Source: Desulfocapsa sulfexigens
GTDB taxonomy: Bacteria > Desulfobacterota > Desulfobulbia > Desulfobulbales > Desulfocapsaceae
Direction: 5' to 3'
Assembly (NCBI GenBank): GCA_015661935.1
Contig: DQVD01000217.1
Location: forward strand, 1-7,098
Length of the DNA: 7,098 nt
The notes under the pieces were generated by a model. That model was not told where the DNA came from and did no database searches. It was given only the letters and a program-made list of their open reading frames with translations. Every line of letters begins with the position of its first letter. Position 1 is the first letter of the stretch. The position numbers and the translations under genes were made by a program. Shown one piece after another: positions 1 to 5,993 of the stretch.

Positions 1-153
1 CAGTTCTTTTTCAGAGGACAATCGCAAATAATCCTCCCAGTTGGGAATCGGATCAGGAAAAGGGAACACAGTTGCCAACATATCATCTGTATTCTCGATA
101 TGTCCGTGAGCACTGATCCAACGATATTTTGCAGGGCTAGATAGTCTTGCCAT
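1..153 (-). pseudogene. 5'-proximal internally deleted REP-associated tyrosine transposase (RAYT/Y1) fragment
   Basis: Reading leftward from ATG at 153-151, an open frame of 51 codons runs off the window edge; an in-frame TAG lies four codons upstream of the ATG. The product begins MARLSSPAKYRWISAHGHI and continues with TDDML and PNWEDYL. From memory of the RAYT family, intact members begin MARLARVV..P..PHH and, about 150 residues later, carry a segment of the form P..(Y/W).WSSA.AHL...DD.L....L.....DW..FL. Here the MARL start is joined directly to that later segment. The HxH (HUH) metal-binding motif and catalytic tyrosine region, which would lie in the missing part, are therefore absent. I infer an internally deleted remnant, not a functional transposase. 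The match rests on recalled family patterns, not a search; a small unrelated gene remains possible. No convincing ribosome binding site precedes the ATG. Confidence 0.6.
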
Positions 154-194
154 GCGGTAATGCTAACAAATAGCTCTAAGGCTATAAAAATATA

Positions 195-218
195 TATACT
201 GTCCCCAGAACTCCGGGG
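195..218 (-). repeat. RAYT-associated 5' palindrome and GGGGACAGTATA motif
   Basis: On the minus strand, positions 206-195 read GGGGACAGTATA. Overlapping this, 203-218 form an imperfect palindrome: CCCC at 203-206 pairs with GGGG at 215-218, then one mismatch (207/214), then two more pairs. I recall GGGGACAGTATACT-like sequence upstream of many RAYT transposase genes; together with the truncated gene at 1-153 it suggests the original 5' flank of that element is preserved. Confidence 0.4.
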
Positions 219-342
219 AAGAACCGGAAATAGTGACATCATAATGCTTGAAATGCAGTAACAGCTCTCAAATCTGTCCTCAAAACAGTATCAGAATCAA
301 AAACAAACCTCACGCTAACATTCATCATGTCTTATGCCTCCT

Positions 343-363
343 TAACATCAATTATTGACGTTA
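343..363. promoter_or_regulatory. 21-bp operator-like dyad
   Basis: TAACATCAAT (343-352) and ATTGACGTTA (354-363) are inverted copies with a one-base spacer and a single mismatched pair (347/359). The right arm includes TTGACG (355-360), which resembles a sigma-70 -35 box, although no good -10 follows at 16-18 bp. The site lies 60 bp upstream of the Tat-leader start. The symmetry is typical of a dimeric regulator's binding site; the regulator is not identifiable here. Confidence 0.35.
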
Positions 364-380
364 GGGGACACTCAATTCAG

Positions 381-397
381 TCACTTCCTTGAAGTGA
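381..397 (+). promoter_or_regulatory. 7-bp perfect hairpin in leader of Tat ORF
   Basis: TCACTTC (381-387), loop CTT (388-390) and GAAGTGA (391-397) form a perfect short stem. It ends 15 bases before the AGGAGA ribosome binding site of the Tat-leader ORF. There is no T-run after it, so it does not look like an intrinsic terminator. It could be a 5' leader structure or chance. Confidence 0.25.
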
Positions 398-423
398 AAG
401 ACAGAAAAAGACAGGAGAATCGT

Positions 424-564
424 GTGAACATTACAAGAAGGCAGTTTATTCAAAAAAGTGGTTTATCTCTTCTTGGTGCGGTAGTAGTTATGAACACCGG
501 AAGCATGGCTTTCGCCAACTCGTCAGCAACCCCCTTCAAACCAATCCGTTTTTTTATCATATAA
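424..564 (+). CDS. Tat signal peptide-only ORF, probable remnant of an exported protein
   Basis: The 46-residue product has a classic twin-arginine signal: N-region TRRQFI (residues 4-9), hydrophobic core SGLSLLGAVVV, and an Ala-X-Ala-like site near MAFA-N (residues 28-32). The GTG at 424 is chosen because AGGAGA at 413-418 sits at proper spacing and places the RR motif near the N-terminus, as Tat leaders require; the longer frame from TTG at 355 has no such support and would bury it. Only about 15 residues follow the signal, ending PFKPIRFFII, then TAA. Tat leaders normally precede folded, often cofactor-bearing enzymes, so I infer that the mature domain was lost. The last residues resemble the first beta strand before an (I)SD.H motif of calcineurin-like phosphoesterases, but that is speculation. 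A true short peptide cannot be excluded. Confidence 0.5.
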   Translation: MNITRRQFIQKSGLSLLGAVVVMNTGSMAFANSSATPFKPIRFFII

Positions 565-576
565 GAATACTATCGG

Positions 577-588
577 ACTATATATAGT
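577..588. promoter_or_regulatory. 12-bp perfect palindrome upstream of phytase-like gene
   Basis: ACTATATATAGT reads the same on both strands and lies 43 bp before the phytase-like start codon, in the 67-bp gap after the Tat-leader ORF. Its TATATA centre could also serve as a -10 region. AT-rich self-complementary words are common by chance, so weight is low. Confidence 0.2.
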
Positions 589-631
589 GCATTTCAAAAT
601 CAAACATTAACTACTCCTCCAGGATTATATC

Positions 632-1894
632 ATGAAATTGTGTTCCTCTTTCTCTTTAATTGCAGCGTTTGCGCTCCTAGGTGCAACTACCACATCCCAT
701 GCAACTAATCCGGCTAATGGGATTACTTTTTCAGACCCTCTAGATCGGATTATTTTGCAAAATGGCACAGAAATGCGTTTTGACGTTGGTATCGGTTCGG
801 GTGCCTGTCGGCTTGCTTCCGACCCCATTGGAATAATTTATACGATCACAGATCGAGGGCCAAATATAAAAACCAAAGATGCCAAAAAATTGATGGGACT
901 TGATTTTGGAACAAAAAAAGGGAAAATTTTCCCAACACCGAATTTCTCTCCTACCATTTACAAGCTCAAGGTGGAAGCTGGTCAAGTTACGGTACTGGAC
1001 AAGATCCAGATAAAAACTGCTGATGGCAAACAAATCAGCGGTGTTTCCAATCCCGGGACAGAACCTGCCTGGGATGTTAACGGAAATGAAATGAATTATG
1101 ATCCATCCGGTATTGATGCCGAAGGGATTGTTAAGCTAAAAGATGAAACTTTCTGGATCAGTGAGGAGTATGGCCCATCTATTCTCCATGTTGGAGCCGA
1201 TGGCAGGGTTATCGAGCGTTGGGTACCTGAAGGGGTAAAAGAAAGTATTCTTGATAGCGGTTATGAAGTGAAGGAATTATTACCGGCAATTCTTCGGAAA
1301 AGACCACTTAACAGAGGGATCGAATCCCTGGCTGTTTCACCTGATGAAGCTTTCCTATATTTTGCAATGCAAAGTCCACTTGCCAACCCAGACAAAGAAA
1401 CCTATACCAAAAGCCGTCTGGTCAGAATTTTTAAAATCGATCGTTCCGCAGGGAAAGTAGTTGGTGAATATGTTTACCTCATTGATACTCCTTCCACTTT
1501 CGTCACGGACAACACAACAAAGAAACGCAAACAGAATAGCGTTAAAGTCTCAGAAATGACAGCTATAGGTACCGACGAACTAGTGATTCTGGAGCGTATT
1601 TCCGGTACCACCAGATTCTTCCAAATTGATCTCACTACAGCTGACAATATTCTTGGCAGCAAATGGGACGACCCGACAACAAATCCTTCCCTTGAGCAGA
1701 TTGGAGCTGATGACATTAAAACTCTTAGCAAGACATTACTCCTTGATACCGATGATATTGGAGGGTTGATGAAAAAAGTGGAGGGCCTGGCATGGATTGG
1801 TGGTGATCAATGGATCATGGTCAACGATAACGATTTTGGTATTGCAGGCGACCCGACGTACATTGTTCCGGTTACAATGCCAGTAAAACAATGA
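632..1894 (+). CDS. Secreted phytase-like (esterase-like activity of phytase) family protein
   Basis: The 420-residue product starts with a Sec signal peptide (MKLCSS, hydrophobic core to about residue 19, likely cut after SHA at 22-24), so it should act in the periplasm or outside the cell. The ATG is supported by AGGA at 621-624, seven bases upstream. The mature part matches the PF13449-type phytase-like family, which folds as a beta-propeller. Recognisable blocks are TDRGPN (73-78), DPSGIDAEGIV (157-167), WISEEYGPSI (175-184), NRGIESLAVSPD (227-238), VSEMTAI (306-312) and VEGLAWIGGDQW (383-394). Full length is usual for the family. Acidic residues in DAEG, EEYG and NDND may bind metal, by analogy only. 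Biochemistry in this family is sparse; phosphoester hydrolysis is the label but the substrate is unknown. It lies 59 bp before the binding-protein gene and may be co-transcribed with it, suggesting a substrate-releasing partner for the importer. Confidence 0.85.
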   Translation: MKLCSSFSLIAAFALLGATTTSHATNPANGITFSDPLDRIILQNGTEMRFDVGIGSGACRLASDPIGIIYTITDRGPNIKTKDAKKLMGLDFGTKKGKIFPTPNFSPTIYKLKVEAGQVTVLDKIQIKTADGKQISGVSNPGTEPAWDVNGNEMNYDPSGIDAEGIVKLKDETFWISEEYGPSILHVGADGRVIERWVPEGVKESILDSGYEVKELLPAILRKRPLNRGIESLAVSPDEAFLYFAMQSPLANPDKETYTKSRLVRIFKIDRSAGKVVGEYVYLIDTPSTFVTDNTTKKRKQNSVKVSEMTAIGTDELVILERISGTTRFFQIDLTTADNILGSKWDDPTTNPSLEQIGADDIKTLSKTLLLDTDDIGGLMKKVEGLAWIGGDQWIMVNDNDFGIAGDPTYIVPVTMPVKQ

Positions 1895-1899
1895 AATAC

Positions 1900-1928
1900 A
1901 CATGTGACATATACATGTGACATATACA
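1900..1928. repeat. 13-bp tandem direct repeat, 2.2 copies, upstream of binding-protein gene
   Basis: ACATGTGACATAT occurs at 1900-1912 and again exactly at 1913-1925, followed by ACA of a third copy. Each unit contains the palindrome ACATGT, and the first extends to CACATGTG (1899-1906). The repeat starts five bases after the phytase-like stop codon and ends 14 bp before the AGGAG of the binding-protein gene. It could be a pair of regulator sites spaced about 1.2 helical turns apart, or a slippage duplication. Confidence 0.6.
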
Positions 1929-1953
1929 ACATTAAAATAAACAGGAGATTATA

Positions 1954-2943
1954 ATGAAACAGATGCTTTTACTCTTTGCAATATGCTGTGTCAGCTTTAT
2001 ACACAGTGGTGCAGCAACGGCCGGTGACGTATCCGGTAAGCTGGTGATTTACACCTCACAGCCAAACAAAGATGCTCAGCAGACGGTGGATGCCTTCAAG
2101 GCAAAACACCCTGCGTTGGAAGTCGACTGGGTTCGGGATGGAACCACGAAAATGATGGCAAAATTGCGTGCTGAATTCACCGCTGGCGCGCCACGCCCTG
2201 ACGTTCTGCTTATTGCAGATATCGTAACAATGGAGGGGTTGAAAAAGGAAGGTCGTTTGATGGCTCACCCGGACGCTGACATTGCAGCCTACGACAAAGG
2301 CCTTATGGACAAAGACAAAACCTATTTTTCAACCAAATTAATCACCACAGGAATATTCTATAATACTGCAGCCCCATTCAAACCAACATCCTATAAAGAT
2401 TTATTGCGACCGGAAGCAAAAGGCCTGATCGCCATGCCCTCACCTTTAACATCGGGTGCTGCCACAATCCACATGGCAGCACTGACTTCCAACCCAGATC
2501 TTGGATGGGATTATTACAAGGGACTTGCCAAACAGGGAACAATCCCAAACGGCGGTAATGGAGGCACCTATAAAGCCGTCGCTGGTGGCGAGAAAATGTT
2601 TGGATTTGTGGTTGATTTTCTTCCTATCCGTAATAAGTTAAAAGGTGCTCCAGTTGAATTTGTCTTCACTGCAGAAGGTGTTTCTGCTGTGACTGAACCG
2701 GTGGCGATCTTATCAACAGCAAAAAACCCAGCAGCGGCAAAAGCCTTTGTTGACTTTTTACTCTCACTGGAAGTTCAGAAACTTGCAGCAAATCAGGGCT
2801 ATCTTGCGGCTCACCCCGATGTGGATCCACCAGAGGGTTTCCCTTCACGTGATACAATTAAACTGATGAATTTTGATGCTTCACAGGCACTTGCCAACGA
2901 CAAATCCAACAAAATGCAGTTCATTGAAATTTTCGGTGAATAA
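1954..2943 (+). CDS. ABC importer periplasmic substrate-binding protein (COG1840/AfuA-FbpA type)
   Basis: The 329-residue protein captures a small ligand in the periplasm and delivers it to the permease encoded next. It has a Sec signal (MKQMLLLF core, likely cut after ATA at 21-23). The mature start GKLVIYTSQ (28-36), RAEFTAGAPRPDVLLIAD (72-89), MPSPLTSGAA (161-170), and AVTEPVAIL followed by NPAAAKAFVDFLLS (245-271) are hallmarks of the Fe3+/AEP/hexose-phosphate binding-protein group. Length is typical. The start is backed by AGGAG at 1943-1947, six bases upstream. I do not see the adjacent tyrosine pair used for iron by FbpA at the equivalent position; that stretch reads GFVVDFLPIRNK (217-228). 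Asp221 and Glu241 are candidate ligand contacts by loose analogy with AfuA. Substrate is not determinable; an organophosphate or phosphonate is my inference from the neighbouring phytase-like gene. Confidence 0.9.
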   Translation: MKQMLLLFAICCVSFIHSGAATAGDVSGKLVIYTSQPNKDAQQTVDAFKAKHPALEVDWVRDGTTKMMAKLRAEFTAGAPRPDVLLIADIVTMEGLKKEGRLMAHPDADIAAYDKGLMDKDKTYFSTKLITTGIFYNTAAPFKPTSYKDLLRPEAKGLIAMPSPLTSGAATIHMAALTSNPDLGWDYYKGLAKQGTIPNGGNGGTYKAVAGGEKMFGFVVDFLPIRNKLKGAPVEFVFTAEGVSAVTEPVAILSTAKNPAAAKAFVDFLLSLEVQKLAANQGYLAAHPDVDPPEGFPSRDTIKLMNFDASQALANDKSNKMQFIEIFGE

Positions 2944-2954
2944 GACTAAACAAC

Positions 2955-2970
2955 ATGGGTGTTAACCCAT
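2955..2970 (+). promoter_or_regulatory. Hairpin containing the permease start codon
   Basis: ATGGGT (2955-2960) and ACCCAT (2965-2970) pair perfectly around a GTTA loop, so the proposed permease ATG lies in the 5' arm. Upstream, the only Shine-Dalgarno-like run is GGTGAA at 2935-2940, 14 bases away, which is too far to be good. Initiation may therefore depend on ribosomes finishing the binding-protein gene 11 bases upstream (translational coupling). Confidence 0.4.
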
Positions 2971-4670
2971 CCGGAATACAGCACAACGGTGAAAGGATTT
3001 CTCTCACCGTTGTGCTGTTGATCATTGCACTGTTTTGTGGTTTCCCACTGGTTTTACTGTTCAAGGTGGGCTTAACAATGGATGGAAGTTTTTCCCTTTC
3101 TGCGCTTGCTGAGGCTGTTGCCAGTAAGTCAGTACGGAATGCATTGTTGAACAGTCTTGACAGCAGCTTTTTTGCAGCACTCCTGTCAACTACAATCGGA
3201 CTTGGTCTGGCTCTGTTGATTGGGCTAACCAATGTAAGGCTTAAAGGGCTGCTGGTTTTTCTTATTCTGCTGCCCATGATGATCCCACCGCATGTAACTG
3301 CTATTTCTTGGATACAGGCACTTGGCCCTTCCAGCCCGGTACTACAATGGCTCGGCATGGCACCGGCACCCGGTGCTACACACCCGATTTATTCACGAGG
3401 TGGAATAATTGCTCTTCTAACTATTCAACATACACCTCTGGTATTTTTAATTGTTCGTGCAGCATTGCGTAATTTTCCACGAGAATTAAGTGATGCGGCA
3501 AGAGTGTGTGGTGCCAGAGTGTTCCGTATGCTTATTCGTGTCATTATACCGCTTTTACTTCCTGCACTGTTATCCGGTTTTGTACTCTCTTTTATCGCTG
3601 CACTTGGTAATTTTGGCATTACCGCACTTCTCGGCATTCCTGCCAGGTATACCACCCTGCCAGTGCTTATCTGGCGACGACTTTCCAGTTTTGGACCAGA
3701 AATGCTACCCAATGTCGCCGTGATTTCTATCATTCTGGCGATTATCACCATTGCTATTTTGTCTGTACAATTTATCTTACAAAGATCTCTGCGATCAAGT
3801 CTGATTGGGGTGCCTCATGCACCGCTGGCAATTGACCTCAAGAAATGGCGTTCTATCAGTGAAACAGGAATTTGGATTTTTATTTCTACAACACTGCTGC
3901 TTCCTTTGGTTTCACTGCTGGCAACTGCACTGGTTCCCACTTATGGTTTGCCGTTATCAGCAGAAACTTTAACACTGGTTAATTTTACTGAAGTTATCAT
4001 CGTACAGGAGGTGACATCCAGAGCCTTCATGAATTCTACGCTAACTGCAGGTACGGCTGCATTGCTTGTGGCTCTGCTTTCCATCGTCCTTGGATATTAT
4101 TTGATATCACCCCATAGACAGCTGCGTAAAATTGCTACCGGAGCTGCTGTTCTTGCCGAAACAAGCTATGCCATACCAGGGCTGATTATCTCCATAGCTT
4201 TTATTCTGGCATTTATCCATCCCATTCCTTTGCTGGGAGTTTCGCTCTATGGCACCTTATGGATTATTCTTATTGCCTATATCTCTTCATTTTTTGCCAT
4301 TGGACTCAAGCCGGTTGTGGCGGCTTACCATCAGCTTGACCCGAATCTTGATGATGCTGCCCGTGTTACCGGTGCATCTTTTCGAATGCGTATGCAAAGA
4401 ATATTTACCCCGCTCGTGGCCCCGACCGCTACATCTGGTGCGATCCTTGTGTTTTTAACAGCCTATAATGAAGTGACGGTGTCATCTTTATTGTGGTCAA
4501 CGGGCAGTGAAACAATCGGCACGGTTATTTTCAACTATGAAGATGGTGGCTACACCACACTGGCTGCAGCCATGTCTATCATTACTGTATTTATCACTAT
4601 TATCTTAATGTTTGGGCTGAATCTATTGGCAGGCTGGGTACCTGCCGGTGTGGTGCCATGGCGGGACTAA
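2955..4670 (+). CDS. ABC importer permease, two fused FbpB/PhnU-like membrane domains
   Basis: The 571-residue inner-membrane protein forms the translocation channel. Two homologous permease halves are fused in one chain. Each has several hydrophobic segments and one cytoplasmic EAA-type coupling loop for the ATPase: ELSDAARVCGA with IIP (about 177-199) and LDDAARVTGA with FTP (about 465-489). Hydrophobic segments are clear at 16-37, 70-92, 97-120, 150-170, 195-225, 252-275, 305-327, 362-384, 405-422, 430-452, 490-510 and 538-560, so about twelve helices. Fused permeases of 500-700 residues are normal for the ferric/AEP type of importer, where a monomer replaces a dimer of smaller permeases. 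The gene lies 11 bp after the binding-protein gene and is surely its partner. The ATG at 2955 precedes a short hydrophilic N-terminus; GTG at 3012 and TTG at 3018 would start inside the first helix and are less likely. Confidence 0.9.
   Translation: MGVNPSGIQHNGERISLTVVLLIIALFCGFPLVLLFKVGLTMDGSFSLSALAEAVASKSVRNALLNSLDSSFFAALLSTTIGLGLALLIGLTNVRLKGLLVFLILLPMMIPPHVTAISWIQALGPSSPVLQWLGMAPAPGATHPIYSRGGIIALLTIQHTPLVFLIVRAALRNFPRELSDAARVCGARVFRMLIRVIIPLLLPALLSGFVLSFIAALGNFGITALLGIPARYTTLPVLIWRRLSSFGPEMLPNVAVISIILAIITIAILSVQFILQRSLRSSLIGVPHAPLAIDLKKWRSISETGIWIFISTTLLLPLVSLLATALVPTYGLPLSAETLTLVNFTEVIIVQEVTSRAFMNSTLTAGTAALLVALLSIVLGYYLISPHRQLRKIATGAAVLAETSYAIPGLIISIAFILAFIHPIPLLGVSLYGTLWIILIAYISSFFAIGLKPVVAAYHQLDPNLDDAARVTGASFRMRMQRIFTPLVAPTATSGAILVFLTAYNEVTVSSLLWSTGSETIGTVIFNYEDGGYTTLAAAMSIITVFITIILMFGLNLLAGWVPAGVVPWRD
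2978..3018 (+). repeat. Perfect 15-bp inverted repeat within permease 5' coding region
   Basis: ACAGCACAACGGTGA (2978-2992) and TCACCGTTGTGCTGT (3004-3018) are exact inverted copies separated by 11 bases (2993-3003). In mRNA this would be a strong, GC-containing stem-loop beginning 34 bases after the binding-protein stop codon and spanning codons 8-22 of the permease gene. No T-run follows, so it is not a standard terminator. A structure here could block 3'-5' RNA decay and favour the binding protein over the permease, as intercistronic stem-loops do in some sugar-transport operons (established for malE-malF); it could also be an operator. Confidence 0.75.
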
Positions 4671-4696
4671 GATACATTTTTACTTATCCATCACTT

Positions 4697-5746
4697 TTAA
4701 CTGGGTAAAACCCAACCATTAGTAATGCGAACAGAAAATTTGTCATTTTTTGCTATATGCTCACGGGTTTCAAAGTTGAACCGGGTATCTATACCCTCTA
4801 ATACAATTTCGGCTTCCCAATACCCCCCTCGATAAACAGTACTTTCCACCCGTGCATTATTGATAGCTCCAGTATCATTGTCCATAACAATGGCATTGGG
4901 CCGAAGAACAACACGCACCGGACCAAGACTGGTATTGGCCGGACATTCGACATGAATAATAAATTGGGCAATCTGTACCTGTGCTGTTTGCCCATCAACT
5001 TTCAGCACCTCAGCATCAACAATTGTACTGTGGCCGATGAAACGAGCAACTCGCTCGCTAACGGGTTGACGATAAATAACATCCGGTGCTGCTATTTGTA
5101 GTATTTTCCCCTGCCACATTACAGCAAGACGATTTGCTAATGCCATCGCTTCCCGTTGATCATGGGTGATATAGAGTATCGTGGCATCCGTTGAACAATG
5201 AAACCTCATCAGTTCCCGTTCCATGGACATTCGTAAGTGAGGATCAAGGTTGGCCAGTGGTTCATCCATCAGGATCGTCTCAGCTCTTTGCGCCAGGCAC
5301 CTGGCCAGTGCCACTCGCTGGCGTTGACCACCGGATAATTCTGCCGGTTTTCGCAGGCCAAAATCTTGCAGTTCAACAGTTTTTAAATGTTTTTCTGCTT
5401 CTGTACGCGAATACGTACGGCCTCCTCCTGCGGCTTCGACCGGGAAACTTACATTGTCCGTCACATTCATATGTGGCCACAGAGCATAGGACTGAAAAAC
5501 CACACCAACATTGCGTGTTTCTGGAGGAACATGCACTCCACGTGCAGCAACTACTCTGTTATTTATTAAAATTTCGCCGCTATCCAATGTCTCCAAACCT
5601 GCAATAACTCGCAACAGTGTAGTCTTTCCACAACCTGATGGCCCTAGAACAGCAAAAAAGTCACCCGTTTCAATGGAAACAGAGACATTATCAAGTACCT
5701 TGTCAGACCCAAAAGATTTACATACTTCCTTTAATAAAATTGACAT
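4697..5746 (-). CDS. ABC importer ATP-binding protein (FbpC/PotA/MalK-like)
   Basis: The 349-residue cytoplasmic ATPase would power the importer. All nucleotide-binding motifs are intact: Walker A GPSGCGKTT (35-43), Q-loop Gln85 in VVFQSYALWPHM, signature LSGGQRQRVALARCLA (137-152), Walker B ILMDEP (158-163) with catalytic Glu162, D-loop ANLDP (165-169) and H-loop His195 in YITHDQREA. A C-terminal extension from about residue 240, with VRVVLRPNAI (277-286) and TVYRGGYWEAEI (303-314), is a TOBE-type regulatory domain, as in FbpC and PotA. Length is typical of the group. The gene faces the permease gene tail to tail with 26 bp between stops, so it must be transcribed separately from the binding protein and permease. 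No clear Shine-Dalgarno precedes the ATG at 5746. It is the only ATPase gene here and of the right subfamily, so partnership with the permease is likely but inferred. Confidence 0.92.
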   Translation of the reverse strand: MSILLKEVCKSFGSDKVLDNVSVSIETGDFFAVLGPSGCGKTTLLRVIAGLETLDSGEILINNRVVAARGVHVPPETRNVGVVFQSYALWPHMNVTDNVSFPVEAAGGGRTYSRTEAEKHLKTVELQDFGLRKPAELSGGQRQRVALARCLAQRAETILMDEPLANLDPHLRMSMERELMRFHCSTDATILYITHDQREAMALANRLAVMWQGKILQIAAPDVIYRQPVSERVARFIGHSTIVDAEVLKVDGQTAQVQIAQFIIHVECPANTSLGPVRVVLRPNAIVMDNDTGAINNARVESTVYRGGYWEAEIVLEGIDTRFNFETREHIAKNDKFSVRITNGWVLPS

Positions 5747-5993
5747 TATAACTATTCGTATTTACTAATAATTATTTTCCAGGGAAGCTTGAAAATGAAT
5801 TATTTCTAATCAATGTCAAACCATTTGAATTTCACACAAGCATACAACTGACTCAAGTTTCGGAGTTGACCAAAGCATAACAAGAATATCAACCAACTCT
5901 ATAAAATAATTACATATTAACGTGAAAAGGCTTTGCTTTTTGGTACATTGTTATTTGTGAAATATCTAATAATATCAAAGAGGAAAGGCTTAT
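5747..5993. other. Gene-free gap holding the left end of the IS4-type element
   Basis: These 247 bp separate the divergent ATPase and transposase genes and carry no supportable ORF. The gap must contain the ATPase promoter and the left inverted repeat of the insertion sequence. A perfect TTGACA lies on the minus strand (5819-5814), but no good -10 follows at 16-18 bp. A plausible IS tip is ACTCAAGTTTCGGAGTTGAC (5851-5870), which includes AGTTG, complementary to CAACT at 5845-5849. The tip cannot be confirmed without the right end. A 10-bp palindrome, AATAATTATT (5767-5776), is probably AT-rich chance. Confidence 0.4.

Noticed and set aside
273..287. Pho-box-like CTGTCCTC sequence
   Set aside because: Only a partial CTGTCA-like match without the second direct repeat; the CTGT/ACAG symmetry is short.
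355..423. TTG-initiated 5' extension of the Tat-leader ORF
   Set aside because: It would bury the twin-arginine motif behind 23 hydrophilic residues. AGGAGA at 413-418 points to GTG at 424.
2921..3358. 145-codon minus-strand frame over the binding-protein/permease junction
   Set aside because: Antisense shadow of the permease gene with no family resemblance; two other minus-strand frames here (3425-3751, 2666-2857) were dismissed for the same reason.
4702..4714. TGGGT-AAA-ACCCA hairpin near the convergent stops as a bidirectional terminator
   Set aside because: Only a 5-bp stem, inside the last ATPase codons, with no T-run in either direction.
5191..5607. 138-codon plus-strand frame within the ATPase gene
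   Set aside because: Antisense to intact ABC ATPase motifs; shadow frame.
5761..5778. Fur box in the AT-rich stretch before the ATPase gene
   Set aside because: AATAATTATT is palindromic but lacks the GATAAT-type repeat pattern of a Fur site.
5745..5819. Sigma-70 promoter for the ATPase gene
   Set aside because: TTGACA (5819-5814, minus) has no acceptable -10 at 16-18 bp, and the perfect TATAAT (5750-5745, minus) overlaps the start codon.
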